From Nitrospirota bacterium (lineage in GTDB: Bacteria; Nitrospirota; UBA9217): DNA of 64,000 nucleotides. A program made the translations under genes and the position numbers. The DNA lies in the NCBI GenBank assembly GCA_029858565.1, contig JAOUEV010000009.1, positions 1 through 64,000 of the forward strand, in the 5' to 3' direction. Positions 26,370-34,753 of this stretch are shown piece after piece; position 1 is the stretch's first letter, and every line of letters starts with the position of its first letter. Under the pieces are notes generated by a model, which worked only from the letters and a program-made list of their open reading frames with translations, made no database searches and had not been told where the DNA came from.

Positions 26370-27569
26370 CTACTTTAGCTTTGCAAGTGCTGTTTCCATT
26401 CTATCCATGCCCTTGGTGATGGTTTCCAGGGAAGTGGCATAGGATAAGCGGATATAAGCATCCGCACCGAAGGAGTCGCCGGATACAAGAGCAACCTTGG
26501 CCTCTTCAAGAAGATAAGCGGCCATATCGCCGGAATTTCCGATCACCTTGCCTGCAGCAGCTTTCCCGTACAGCTTCGCCACATTTGGAAATGCGTAGAA
26601 TGCCCCGACCGGCATGATGCACGATGTTCCCGGCATTTTGTTCAGGCGCTCTACCATATATTTCCGGCGCTTGTCGAATTCCTTGTTCATGACCGGCAGG
26701 AAATCCTGGGTGCCTTTGAGCGCCTCGAGAGCGGCCTTCTGGGAGATCGATGTCGGATTGGACGTGCTCTGGCTCTGGATGTTCGCCATGGCCGTGATGA
26801 CGTCCTTGGGCCCTGCCGCGTACCCGATGCGCCAGCCGGTCATGCAATGGGATTTTGAAACACCGTTGACCACGATCGTGAGGTCCTTGATCTCCGGACC
26901 AAGGGAGGCGATGCTGGTGTGGGTGAAACCATCGTACACCAGTTTCTCATAGATCTCGTCGGAGATCACATATATCTTATGCTTCACTGCGACCGCGGCG
27001 ATCGCCTCCAGTGTCTTGCGGTCGTAGGCAAGGCCGGTCGGATTCGACGGGCTGTTCAGGATGATCGCCTTGGTCTTTTTGGTAACAGCTTTTTCCAATT
27101 TTTCCGCTGATATCCTGAAACCCTCGGCTTCGGTCGTCTCGACGATCACCGGCGTCGCATCGTTCAGGAGGACCTGGTCGGGATAGGACACCCAGTAGGG
27201 CGAAGGGATGATGACCTCGTCACCGGGGTCGAAGATCGCTTCGGCAATATTGTAAAGGCTGTGTTTTGCCCCGCAGGAGATCAGGACCTGCGATTTTTCA
27301 TAGGAAAGTCCGTTGTCCTTCTTGAACTTTTCAACAACAGCATCCTTGAGCTCATCAGTGCCGCCGGCGGGCGTATATTTGGTGAATCCCGCCTCGATCG
27401 CCTTGATACCGGCCAGTTTCACATTCTCCGGAGTGTCGAAATCCGGCTCTCCGACACCGAAATCGACTACATCGATGCCTTGGGCCTTCATGGCCTTTGC
27501 TTTTGCGGCCATTGCCAGAGTTGGTGACGGTTTGATCGCCTGAGCACGTTTTGCAATTCCGATTGTCAT
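26370..27569 (-). CDS. aspC: Aspartate aminotransferase (class I PLP)
   Basis: About 399 aa. Ig-type aspartate aminotransferase: VVDFGVGEPDFDTPENVK, KYTPAGGTDELKDAV, SPYWVSYPDQV, ILNSPSNPTG, VISDEIYEKLVYDG, PLP lysine in GVSKSHCMTGWRIGY, and the C-terminal RLSYATS arginine. It transfers the amino group between aspartate or glutamate and 2-oxo acids in the cytosol. The usual AM before TGW is CM here. Substrate could also be prephenate. Monocistronic. Confidence 0.92.
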   Translation of the reverse strand: MTIGIAKRAQAIKPSPTLAMAAKAKAMKAQGIDVVDFGVGEPDFDTPENVKLAGIKAIEAGFTKYTPAGGTDELKDAVVEKFKKDNGLSYEKSQVLISCGAKHSLYNIAEAIFDPGDEVIIPSPYWVSYPDQVLLNDATPVIVETTEAEGFRISAEKLEKAVTKKTKAIILNSPSNPTGLAYDRKTLEAIAAVAVKHKIYVISDEIYEKLVYDGFTHTSIASLGPEIKDLTIVVNGVSKSHCMTGWRIGYAAGPKDVITAMANIQSQSTSNPTSISQKAALEALKGTQDFLPVMNKEFDKRRKYMVERLNKMPGTSCIMPVGAFYAFPNVAKLYGKAAAGKVIGNSGDMAAYLLEEAKVALVSGDSFGADAYIRLSYATSLETITKGMDRMETALAKLK

Positions 27570-27792
27570 ACTGAGGGAAACCTTTCTCGCATGGAATGAG
27601 TTGAAATTCTTTCGTTTTTAACATGGCCCGTCGGTATTGTCAATTGATTTTTGTTGAACCCGGGTTGCAGGAACAGGGTTCGAAGGAGCGGATAATGTTC
27701 ATTCGCGCAGGCTTGTCATCTGTGCGAACATCTTGCGAAGCATATGCGCACCATGGTATAGTTCCTTGTCATCCAATCCCAGGAGGATATTT

Positions 27793-29274
27793 TTGGATCT
27801 GCTGCTGCTTCTCGGTTATCCACTGGTCCTGGTCGCCGGTCTTGAGATCCTGCTCGCGGTACTGCTTCTCTACCAGAACCAGCGCCAGAGCCGCGTGAAC
27901 CGGGCTGTTGCGGCATTTTCTTTCATTTCCGCAGCCTTTTCCCTGAGTACGTCGCTCATGTACCTTTCTGCAGCAGCAGGTCTTGATCATATCCTGTTCG
28001 CGCGTTTTAACTGGATAGGCTGGCTCAGCATCCCGGCCTCGCTGCAATTTATCTTCTATCTTCGCGATGAGAACAGTTCAAAGGGACATTTTGTGGGCTG
28101 GGCCCTCTACGCTTTCTGGACAGTGGTGCTCGGCATCGCGCTTTTAACGGATCTTATCGTTACCGATCACTATAGGCTGATCCCTTTTGAGAACCGACCT
28201 GGTCCCCTGGAAAATCCACTGCGCTTTCTGGGTGGTGCACTTATCGTGTGGCTGATGGTCGAGATCGTGAAACTGCGAAGGGAGGTTTCAGGTGTCAAGC
28301 GGGCGCAACTGAACTATTTCTTTCATGGCACGCTCATATTTGCCACGATGGGATCGTTGACCGCAGGATTCCTGCAGGTATTCGGAGGATTCGGGTTCGA
28401 ACCAGGACTTGCTTCGTACTTCAGCTTTCCCTGGGTGGTGCTGACGTTCTATGCCATTACGCGATATCGGTTGTTCGATATTCGCATCGTCATATCGAAA
28501 GCGCTCAGCGTGGCGCTGCTGTTTGTCCTGTTTGCCTGGGCTCACGTGGTCCTGTTCCAGGTGCTGACCCCCATTTTGGGGAGTTCCCTGGCTGTACTTG
28601 TGTCGCTCACGCTCACGGTGCTCGTATTTTTCGGGACCCCCTTCAGCAGCAGGGTGCGGGAACTTGTCCAGCGCACCATCCTGCAGGACAAATATCTTTA
28701 CCAGGACGTTCTCAAGGAATCGGTCAAGGCGATCGTCACGATCCTGGACTTTGGTGAACTCCTGGACTACATCGTTGACACGATCAGGAAGAGCCTGCAG
28801 GCCGAGAATGTCGCATTGTTCCTCAAAACACCTGAAGGGACCTATGCGCTTCGTCACGGCATTGGCAGTGCGGTGCTGATGCGAGAAGAATGCATCCTGG
28901 ACCCGGGGGTCATCGAGCTTGTTCAGCAGGCAGGCCAGGCCGTAGTGCGTGAGGAAGTGGAGCGGATCCTCCCGGATGATGTCTTTGGTACTCTCAACAG
29001 GTCGCTCCGGGATATCGACGCCGAACTGCTGCTTCCCCTGCGTTACAAGGGACAGCTCCAGGGCGTGCTCACCGTAGGGAAAAAAGGGAGCGGAGAGCAT
29101 TATCTGCAGAGCGACATCGATCTGCTCGATGCTCTTGCGGGGCATGCCGCGGTCGCCATCGAGAACGCCCGTCTCTATGAGGAGGCGAAGCTCGCGCACG
29201 AATCACTGCAACAGAGCGAGGCGCGCCTCTCCGCCATGGCCGAGCATTCTATCGGCAAATATCTTTCCCGCTGA
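27793..29274 (+). CDS. 7TM-GAF protein, resembling a histidine kinase that lacks its kinase
   Basis: About 493 aa from TTG 27793 (AGGAGG six bases upstream). The N-terminal half holds eight or so transmembrane helices with the 7TM-histidine-kinase pattern (FNWIGWLSIPASLQFIFYLR, FSFPWVVLTFYAITRYRLFDI). A GAF domain follows (about 325-470: TILDFGELLDYIVDTIRKSL to DALAGHAAVAIENARLYEEA). The protein stops in the linker that normally leads to a PAS or kinase domain (LHESLQQSEARLSAMAEHS-like). No kinase follows, so it is either a true kinase-less sensor or a truncated gene. Confidence 0.7.
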   Translation: MDLLLLLGYPLVLVAGLEILLAVLLLYQNQRQSRVNRAVAAFSFISAAFSLSTSLMYLSAAAGLDHILFARFNWIGWLSIPASLQFIFYLRDENSSKGHFVGWALYAFWTVVLGIALLTDLIVTDHYRLIPFENRPGPLENPLRFLGGALIVWLMVEIVKLRREVSGVKRAQLNYFFHGTLIFATMGSLTAGFLQVFGGFGFEPGLASYFSFPWVVLTFYAITRYRLFDIRIVISKALSVALLFVLFAWAHVVLFQVLTPILGSSLAVLVSLTLTVLVFFGTPFSSRVRELVQRTILQDKYLYQDVLKESVKAIVTILDFGELLDYIVDTIRKSLQAENVALFLKTPEGTYALRHGIGSAVLMREECILDPGVIELVQQAGQAVVREEVERILPDDVFGTLNRSLRDIDAELLLPLRYKGQLQGVLTVGKKGSGEHYLQSDIDLLDALAGHAAVAIENARLYEEAKLAHESLQQSEARLSAMAEHSIGKYLSR

Positions 29275-29375
29275 ACAGCGGGCGTCGGGAAGAATCTCCT
29301 TGTCAGGAGTTCAGTTCCCGCAGTCCATAGGATTACTTGCGTGATATCACTACCCGTTCTCCGGATGATCCGCCG

Positions 29376-30590
29376 ATGAGTCAGCCTTCCGAGCCCTCTG
29401 CATCTTTCTGGCGCCGCGGTCTGTCGCGGAACGTTGTGATACTGGGCTTTGTCAGTCTCCTGAACGATGCTGCCTCGGAAATGATCTATCCCCTGCTTCC
29501 GGTGTTCCTTACGTCAGTGCTTGGCGCGGGACCGGCGGCGTTAGGGATCATCGAAGGAATCGCTGAGTCCACGGCTTCGTTCTTGAAGCTTTACTCCGGC
29601 TACCTCTCCGACCGGTTTCGACGCAGAAAAGCCTGGGTCGTCATCGGCTATACCCTTTCGAACATTATCCGTCCGCTCATTGCCGTTGCCGGTTCCTGGT
29701 TCCAGGTCCTGACGCTTCGCTTTGCCGATCGGGTGGGGAAAGGTCTCCGGACCTCTCCTCGGGACGCGCTGATCGCAGATTCGACGCCTGAGGAAATGCG
29801 GGGTGCGGCCTATGGGTTCCACCGGGCCATGGACCATGCCGGCGCTATCGTGGGACCGCTGCTTGCAACAGGCCTCCTGCTCCTGCTGCATGACAGTATC
29901 CCGACGGTATTTCTTCTGTCGGTCATCCCGGGCACGCTGGCCGTGGTCCTGCTGCTCGTCGGGCTCCGGGAAAAAGAGCGGGAAGCGCCGAAGCCAGGCG
30001 TTCGTTTCCAGTTCGGGACAGCATGGGACGAAATGCCGGGATCCTTCCGAAAATACCTCCTCATCCTTTTGCTCTTTACGCTCGGGAACTCCACGGACGC
30101 ATTTTTGCTCGTACGGGCGCAGTCCCTCGGCGTTCCGGTGGCGCTGCTTCCGACAATCTGGGTAGCCCTGCACGTCGTAAAAATGCTTTTTTCCGTGCCC
30201 GGCGGGATGCTTTCGGACCGCGTCGGCAGGAAGTCCGTCATAGTCGCGGGATGGATCATCTACGCCGCCGTGTATGCCGGTTTCGGCGCAGCCAGCCAGG
30301 CATGGCATGTCTGGGTGCTGTTCGCGGTGTATGGTGTTTACTTCGGCCTGACCGAGGGGGTGGAGAAGGCGTTGGTTGCCGATTTCGCACCTGCTCATCT
30401 TCGGGGCTCCGCGTTCGGCCTGTACCATCTGACCATGGGGATCGGCGCGCTGCCGGCTTCCCTGCTCTTCGGTTTTATCTGGCAGTCCTTTGGACCGGCC
30501 ATGGCATTCGGAATGGGAGCGGCGCTCGCTCTTTTTGCCGGCCTGCTTTTGGCGTTCCTGCCGGCGGTCAGGAAAGCGCCTGCAACGTAG
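29376..30590 (+). CDS. MFS transporter
   Basis: About 404 aa, 12 hydrophobic segments. Loop motifs YSGYLSDRFRRRKAWVVIGY after helix 2, ADRVGKGLRTSPRDALIADS after helix 4 and GGMLSDRVGRKSVIVAG after helix 8 place it in the drug/metabolite branch of the major facilitator superfamily. The RTSPRDALIADS text is common in a group of uncharacterised transporters. ATG 29376 was chosen over 29337 because the protein aligns from there. Substrate unknown. Confidence 0.82.
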   Translation: MSQPSEPSASFWRRGLSRNVVILGFVSLLNDAASEMIYPLLPVFLTSVLGAGPAALGIIEGIAESTASFLKLYSGYLSDRFRRRKAWVVIGYTLSNIIRPLIAVAGSWFQVLTLRFADRVGKGLRTSPRDALIADSTPEEMRGAAYGFHRAMDHAGAIVGPLLATGLLLLLHDSIPTVFLLSVIPGTLAVVLLLVGLREKEREAPKPGVRFQFGTAWDEMPGSFRKYLLILLLFTLGNSTDAFLLVRAQSLGVPVALLPTIWVALHVVKMLFSVPGGMLSDRVGRKSVIVAGWIIYAAVYAGFGAASQAWHVWVLFAVYGVYFGLTEGVEKALVADFAPAHLRGSAFGLYHLTMGIGALPASLLFGFIWQSFGPAMAFGMGAALALFAGLLLAFLPAVRKAPAT

Positions 30591-30683
30591 CGATCGCACC
30601 TGCGCGTTTACGGCAGTGCTCCCGGCTTGTCCGGGGCCTGCTCGAGATAGTGACAACAACCCACATTAGGAACGGAGATATTC

Positions 30684-31283
30684 ATGGGGATCTATACAAT
30701 CGGGATAACTGGCGCCAGCGGATCGGCCTATGCATTGCGGCTCTTGCAGATACTGGTCCAGGGGGGACATAATATCTATCTCTGCATCTCCGGGGACGGG
30801 CTCAAGATCATGAATGATGAGTCCGGGATCCTGCTCAAGGGATCGGAAACGGACATCCAATATGCCTTTGAGCGGCATCTGGACGCCAAGGATGGCCAGA
30901 TCCGCTATTTCGACGAGGAGAATATGTATACCCCGATCGCCAGCGGTTCCACGCATGTGGATGCCATGGTGGTCGTGCCCTGCTCCATGAAGGCCCTTGG
31001 CTCCATCGCGAACGGCATCGCGTCCAACCTTATCGAACGGGCAGCGGATGTCACGATCAAGGAAAAACGCAAGCTCATCATGGTCCCGAGGGAAACGCCG
31101 CTTTCGGCTATCCATCTCAGGAATATGCTGACCCTGGCTGAGCTGGGGTGTCACATGGTCCCGGCTATGCCCGGCTTCTATCACCATCCGAAACATTTGC
31201 AGGACATCGTTGATTTTGTCGTGGGAAGGGTGCTGGATACGATGGGGATCGAGAACGAGATATCGCCGAGATGGGGACTGTAA
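30684..31283 (+). CDS. ubiX: Flavin prenyltransferase UbiX
   Basis: About 199 aa. Makes the prenylated FMN cofactor of UbiD-type decarboxylases. GITGASGSAYALRLLQ is the N-terminal flavin/phosphate-binding signature, with SGSTHVDAMVVVPCSMKALG and RKLIMVPRETPLSAIHLRNM also typical. No ubiD gene is in this window. GGAG precedes the ATG. Confidence 0.93.
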   Translation: MGIYTIGITGASGSAYALRLLQILVQGGHNIYLCISGDGLKIMNDESGILLKGSETDIQYAFERHLDAKDGQIRYFDEENMYTPIASGSTHVDAMVVVPCSMKALGSIANGIASNLIERAADVTIKEKRKLIMVPRETPLSAIHLRNMLTLAELGCHMVPAMPGFYHHPKHLQDIVDFVVGRVLDTMGIENEISPRWGL

Positions 31284-31739
31284 TTACGCGTTATACTCCG
31301 TTCCTCCGCCTTCGCCGAGGTTCTTCATCCACTGGTCAATAGTGGACTGGTCCTGCTTGGCAAGGACCTCCTCCTGCACGAAGATGGGCGCGCTCATGCG
31401 TATGGCGAGGGCGATCGCGTCGCTGGGACGGGAATCGATATGGAACTCCTTGCCGTTCTGGAGCAGGTAGAGCGAAGCATAGAAGGTATTCTCGATGAGA
31501 TCGCTCACCACGATCCTGGCGACCTCGATTTCCAGGCGGTCGAAGATCGAAGCGATCAGATCATGGGTGAGAGGGCGGCTCGCCTTCATGTTGCTCATGG
31601 CAAGGGCGATCGAGTTCCCTTCCGCGGCGCCGATCCAGATCGGGAGAATCTTTTTGCCGGTCTCATCCTTCAGCACAACTATATAGCTGCTGTTCTTGCT
31701 GTCGAAAAGGACCGTATTGACGGTCATCTGTATCCACAT
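31284..31739 (-). CDS. Bifunctional nuclease-domain protein (DUF151)
   Basis: About 151 aa. The BFN fold is clear from ILPIWIGAAEGNSIALAM, RPLTHDLIASIFDRL, FYASLYLLQNGKEFHIDSRPSDAIALAIR. Plant and bacterial members show RNase/DNase activity; the bacterial role is unclear. A second Met (MTVNTVLF, five codons in) is also a plausible start. Ends one base from ubiX, convergent. Confidence 0.85.
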   Translation of the reverse strand: MWIQMTVNTVLFDSKNSSYIVVLKDETGKKILPIWIGAAEGNSIALAMSNMKASRPLTHDLIASIFDRLEIEVARIVVSDLIENTFYASLYLLQNGKEFHIDSRPSDAIALAIRMSAPIFVQEEVLAKQDQSTIDQWMKNLGEGGGTEYNA

Positions 31740-31843
31740 GTTCTTTCCCGCCTATTGATTTACATTACCACACTCCCCATACCATGTAAACCCTGATATT
31801 GCCGCGACGGTCCCGGACGGGCAGATGATCCGGCGGATAATAC

Positions 31844-31872
31844 TTGACAAAATTAGTCAGGTTTGTTAAGTT
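31844..31872 (+). promoter_or_regulatory. iscR promoter with overlapping dyad
   Basis: TTGACA (31844-31849), 17-base spacer, TAAGTT (31867-31872). A dyad TGAC-N7-GTCA (31845-31859) covers the -35 box, as expected for an autorepressing Rrf2-type regulator such as IscR. Confidence 0.65.
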
Positions 31873-31905
31873 ACGTTTATGCAAGAGGCTTGTCCGGGAT
31901 AGGTC

Positions 31906-32379
31906 ATGAAACTGTCGACAAAAGGAAAATACGGTGTCCGGGCTCTTTTTGAGATAGCGCGCCAGTACGGTCAGGGGCCGCTCTCCATTAAAGAGATATC
32001 GGAACGTCAGAAGATATCCCTTTCCTATCTGGAGCAGATTCTGCATCGACTGGGAAAAGCCGGCATCATTGAGAGCGTGCGGGGGCCTCACGGCGGATAT
32101 GTTCTTGCCCGGCGACCCGCCGAGGTTACGATCGGCGACGTTGTACGTGCGCTCGAGGGACCTATTGCCCTGTCCCATTGCCTCGAGCCCGGGTTCGGAT
32201 CGGAGTGTTATCAAGCCGATGACTGCGTGGCCCGGATGGTCTGGACCAAGGTGGGGGAAAAGATAGAAGAAGCGCTGGACAGCATCAGTTTTGAGCATCT
32301 CCTGCAGCAATACCACGGCAAGGATCGGGAACTGGTTCCAGGAAAAAAACGGGCCGTGGCAGGGAAAGGGGCATGTTGA
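31906..32379 (+). CDS. iscR: Rrf2-family Fe-S regulator, IscR-like
   Basis: About 157 aa. N-terminal winged helix (MKLSTKGKYGVRALFEIARQ, ISLSYLEQILHRLGKAGIIE, RGPHGGYVLARRP). The [2Fe-2S] ligands are the three Cys in HCLEPGFGSECYQADDC, spaced as in IscR. It senses cluster status and likely represses its own operon through the dyad at 31845. The stop overlaps the start region of the cysteine desulfurase gene, so iscR-nifS-iscU-tusA form one operon. Confidence 0.9.
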   Translation: MKLSTKGKYGVRALFEIARQYGQGPLSIKEISERQKISLSYLEQILHRLGKAGIIESVRGPHGGYVLARRPAEVTIGDVVRALEGPIALSHCLEPGFGSECYQADDCVARMVWTKVGEKIEEALDSISFEHLLQQYHGKDRELVPGKKRAVAGKGAC

Positions 32380-32381
32380 TC

Positions 32382-33566
32382 ATGCGAAAAGTATACCTCG
32401 ATCATGCGGCCACAACGCCGGCGCATCCCAAAGTGGTGGAGGCGATGCTGCCCTACTTTACCGGAAAGTTCGGAAACCCCTCGAACCTGCACGATCCGGG
32501 ACGGGAAGCCAAGAACGCGGTTGAAGATGCCCGTGCCAAAACAGCGGCATTGATCAATGCAAGACCGGAGGAGATATTCTTCACCTCCAGCGGCACGGAG
32601 TCGAACAACTTCGCGATCAAGGGTCTTGCCCAGGCGAATAGTCAGAAGGGCAATCATATCATAGTATCTCAGGTGGAACATTTCTCCGTGCTCCATCCGG
32701 TCAAGACTCTTGAAAAGGCGGGATTCAAGGTCACCTCCATCTCACCTGACAAGGAAGGATTTATCGATCCGGCGGAAGTTGCGAAGGCTATCACCAAGGA
32801 GACCGTCCTCGTCTCGATCATGCATTCCAACAATGAGATAGGAACGCTCCAGCCTATTGAAGAGATCGGCAAGATCACCAGGGAAAAGGGCGTTCTGTTC
32901 CATACCGATGCTGTTGCGTCGGTCGGTTGGGTTCCGGTGGATGTCGCGGCCCTTGGCGTGGATGCACTTTCGCTATCCGCCCATCAATTTTACGGTCCCA
33001 AGGGCGCGGCTGCGTTGTTTGTCCGGAAGGGCGTGCGGATCAAACCGCAGATCGAAGGGGGCGTTCAGGAGGACGGCAGGCGGGGCGGGACGGAGAACGT
33101 TCCCGCTCTTGTTGGCCTTGGCAAGGCTGCTGAGATCGCCGCGGTGGATCTTCCCGCAAGGATGAAGCAGATTTCCTCACTTCGGGACAAACTGTTAACG
33201 GGGATGGGTGAGCGAATTCCCGATATGATCGTTAACGGCCACCCGACACGAAGGCTTCCGAATAATGTCAACGTATCCTTCCTTTACGTGGAAGGGGAGT
33301 CCATGCTGCTTTTTTTGAACATGGACGGAATTTACGTATCGAGCGGATCGGCGTGCACCTCCCGGTCGCTCAAGTCTTCTCATGTGCTGTCATGCATCGG
33401 CACGGACGCAGCCGCGGCGAACGGCACACTGCTCATGACCCTGGGCACCGGGACCTCGGGTGAGGACATTGATTATGTCCTGGAAAAGCTGCCGCCCATT
33501 GTGCAGCGTCTGCGCGAGATGTCGCCGCTCTATGAAGATGTGGTGAAAAAACGGAAAACTTCCTGA
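32382..33566 (+). CDS. nifS: Cysteine desulfurase (NifS/IscS type)
   Basis: About 394 aa PLP enzyme that moves sulfur from cysteine to the IscU/NifU scaffold. VYLDHAATTPAHPKVVEAML is the opening signature, then TSSGTESNNFAIKG, HSNNEIGTLQPIEE, the PLP lysine region SLSAHQFYGPKGAA and the active Cys loop SSGSACTSRSLKSSHVL. ATG 32382 is ten bases after AAAGGGG; ATG 32373 almost touches it. Operon context (IscR, IscU) suggests housekeeping cluster supply, though the sequence is NifS-like and could also serve nitrogenase. Confidence 0.92.
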   Translation: MRKVYLDHAATTPAHPKVVEAMLPYFTGKFGNPSNLHDPGREAKNAVEDARAKTAALINARPEEIFFTSSGTESNNFAIKGLAQANSQKGNHIIVSQVEHFSVLHPVKTLEKAGFKVTSISPDKEGFIDPAEVAKAITKETVLVSIMHSNNEIGTLQPIEEIGKITREKGVLFHTDAVASVGWVPVDVAALGVDALSLSAHQFYGPKGAAALFVRKGVRIKPQIEGGVQEDGRRGGTENVPALVGLGKAAEIAAVDLPARMKQISSLRDKLLTGMGERIPDMIVNGHPTRRLPNNVNVSFLYVEGESMLLFLNMDGIYVSSGSACTSRSLKSSHVLSCIGTDAAAANGTLLMTLGTGTSGEDIDYVLEKLPPIVQRLREMSPLYEDVVKKRKTS

Positions 33567-33576
33567 GGAGGGGAAT

Positions 33577-34005
33577 ATGGAACAGTATAGTTCGAAAGTG
33601 ATGGAACATTTCGCTCAACCGCACAACGTGGGCGAGATCGAGAATGCCGACGGGGTGGGGACCGTGGGAAATCCCGTATGCGGCGATGTGATGCGCCTGT
33701 ATATCAAAGTGGACAATAACACGATCACGGACGCCAAGTTCAAGACCTTTGGATGCGGCGCGGCCATTGCGACGAGCAGCATGGTCACGGACCTGGTGAA
33801 AGGCAAAACGATCGATGAGGCGCTCCAGATATCGAATGCCGCGGTCGCCGAGGCCTTGGGCGGGCTTCCCAAGGTAAAGATGCACTGCTCGGTCCTGGCC
33901 GAGGAAGCGCTCAAGTCCGCGTTGGACGATTACTACAAGAAAAAAGGCATTCCGTCGCCGGTGAAGATGCCGGCCGAGAGCGGCCATGAGCATGAGATGG
34001 AGTAG
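33577..34005 (+). CDS. iscU: Fe-S cluster scaffold IscU/NifU N-terminal type
   Basis: About 142 aa. Three scaffold Cys are present in GNPVCGD (about 36), FGCGAAIA (about 61) and KMHCSVLAEE (about 104). The protein ends shortly after, so it lacks the central ferredoxin-like and C-terminal Nfu domains of full NifU. Ten bases after nifS; transfers clusters assembled with NifS. Confidence 0.92.
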   Translation: MEQYSSKVMEHFAQPHNVGEIENADGVGTVGNPVCGDVMRLYIKVDNNTITDAKFKTFGCGAAIATSSMVTDLVKGKTIDEALQISNAAVAEALGGLPKVKMHCSVLAEEALKSALDDYYKKKGIPSPVKMPAESGHEHEME

Positions 34006-34010
34006 TTCGA

Positions 34011-34058
34011 TTGCGGATTTCAGATTGCGGATTTCGGATTGAACGTCGAGAGATCCTG
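34011..34058. repeat. Tandem repeat, family D (ATTGCGGATTTCGG units)
   Basis: Three or so degenerate copies of GATTGCGGATTTC between iscU and tusA. Similar GCGGAAT/GCGAAGT strings occur at 53469, 58155 and 60325. It has no paired arm here, so it is a half element. Confidence 0.6.
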
Positions 34059-34090
34059 CAAAGATAATTCGGATAATCGGAGAAATCCCC

Positions 34091-34333
34091 ATGGACGTGA
34101 AGGACATTAAACCGGATGAAGTGCTGGACTGCGTGGGGCTGGCCTGCCCTATGCCGATCTTCAAGACCGCGAACCGGATCAAGGAAATGCAGCCGGGCCA
34201 GGTCCTGGAGGTGCAGTCGGACGACGACGGCATCAAGAAGGACATGCCCGCATGGTGCAACAAGACAGGCCATGAGTTCCTCGGCCTTGAGCAGCAGGGC
34301 GAGGAGTACCGCGTGTTCGTGCGAAAAAAGTAG
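34091..34333 (+). CDS. tusA: TusA-family sulfurtransferase
   Basis: About 80 aa. DCVGLACPMPIFKTANRIKE holds the active CPxP motif of TusA/SirA proteins that carry persulfide sulfur for tRNA thiolation, molybdopterin or sulfur metabolism. Located last in the isc operon, where it can accept sulfur from the desulfurase. A half repeat separates it from iscU. Confidence 0.88.
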   Translation: MDVKDIKPDEVLDCVGLACPMPIFKTANRIKEMQPGQVLEVQSDDDGIKKDMPAWCNKTGHEFLGLEQQGEEYRVFVRKK

Positions 34334-34360
34334 CAGGGAACGGACAAATCCAATAAAATC

Positions 34361-34389
34361 AATACCCGGCACGCACAATGTCGGGTATT
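34361..34389 (+). terminator. Weak hairpin after tusA
   Basis: AATACCCG (34361-34368) pairs with CGGGTATT (34382-34389). Only GCTGTTTC follows, so termination would be inefficient. Confidence 0.4.
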
Positions 34390-34414
34390 GCTGTTTCAGG
34401 GGGGGAATTAGCTG

Positions 34415-34443
34415 TTGATTTTCCCCTGGACCGCGGTTAATAT
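34415..34443 (+). promoter_or_regulatory. Candidate ferredoxin promoter
   Basis: TTGATT (34415-34420), 17-base spacer, TAATAT (34438-34443), about 50 bases before the ferredoxin ATG. Confidence 0.55.
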
Positions 34444-34490
34444 ATGCCAGTTTTATGCAACACCCATTTTGTTGAAGGAGGACTAGCAGC

Positions 34491-34676
34491 ATGATCATGG
34501 TGAACATCGACCTTGCCAAATGTGATGGGGACGGCACCTGCGCGAACCTTTGCCCGCAGGCGGTCTTCAAGGTCAATAACGGCAAGGCTGAAGCGGTCAA
34601 TATGGCCGAGTGCATCAACTGCCAGACCTGCGTGGAGAACTGCCCGCAGAGCTGCATTACCGTCACCGAGATGTAA
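34491..34676 (+). CDS. Small 2[4Fe-4S] ferredoxin
   Basis: A 61-aa electron carrier with two cluster sites: CDGDGTCANLCP (first, with an expanded CxxxxxCxxxCP spacing) and CINCQTCVENCP (CxxCxxCxxxCP). The first spacing differs from the textbook CxxCxxC, so the first cluster may be altered or only three-iron. Monocistronic with a strong GGAGG site and a perfect terminator, which suggests high expression. Partner unknown. Confidence 0.88.
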   Translation: MIMVNIDLAKCDGDGTCANLCPQAVFKVNNGKAEAVNMAECINCQTCVENCPQSCITVTEM

Positions 34677-34697
34677 TCATCCGAGAACGGCAAACTA

Positions 34698-34737
34698 AAA
34701 AGGGACCGGTTCAATGAACCGGTCCCTTTTCTTTTTT
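34698..34737 (+). terminator. Strong rho-independent terminator
   Basis: Perfect 14-bp stem (AAAAGGGACCGGTT, 34698-34711 and its complement 34717-34730), 5-base loop, then CTTTTTT. It is bidirectional and also ends the convergent slipin gene. Confidence 0.92.
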
Positions 34738-34753
34738 CATGGGTTGCACAAAT

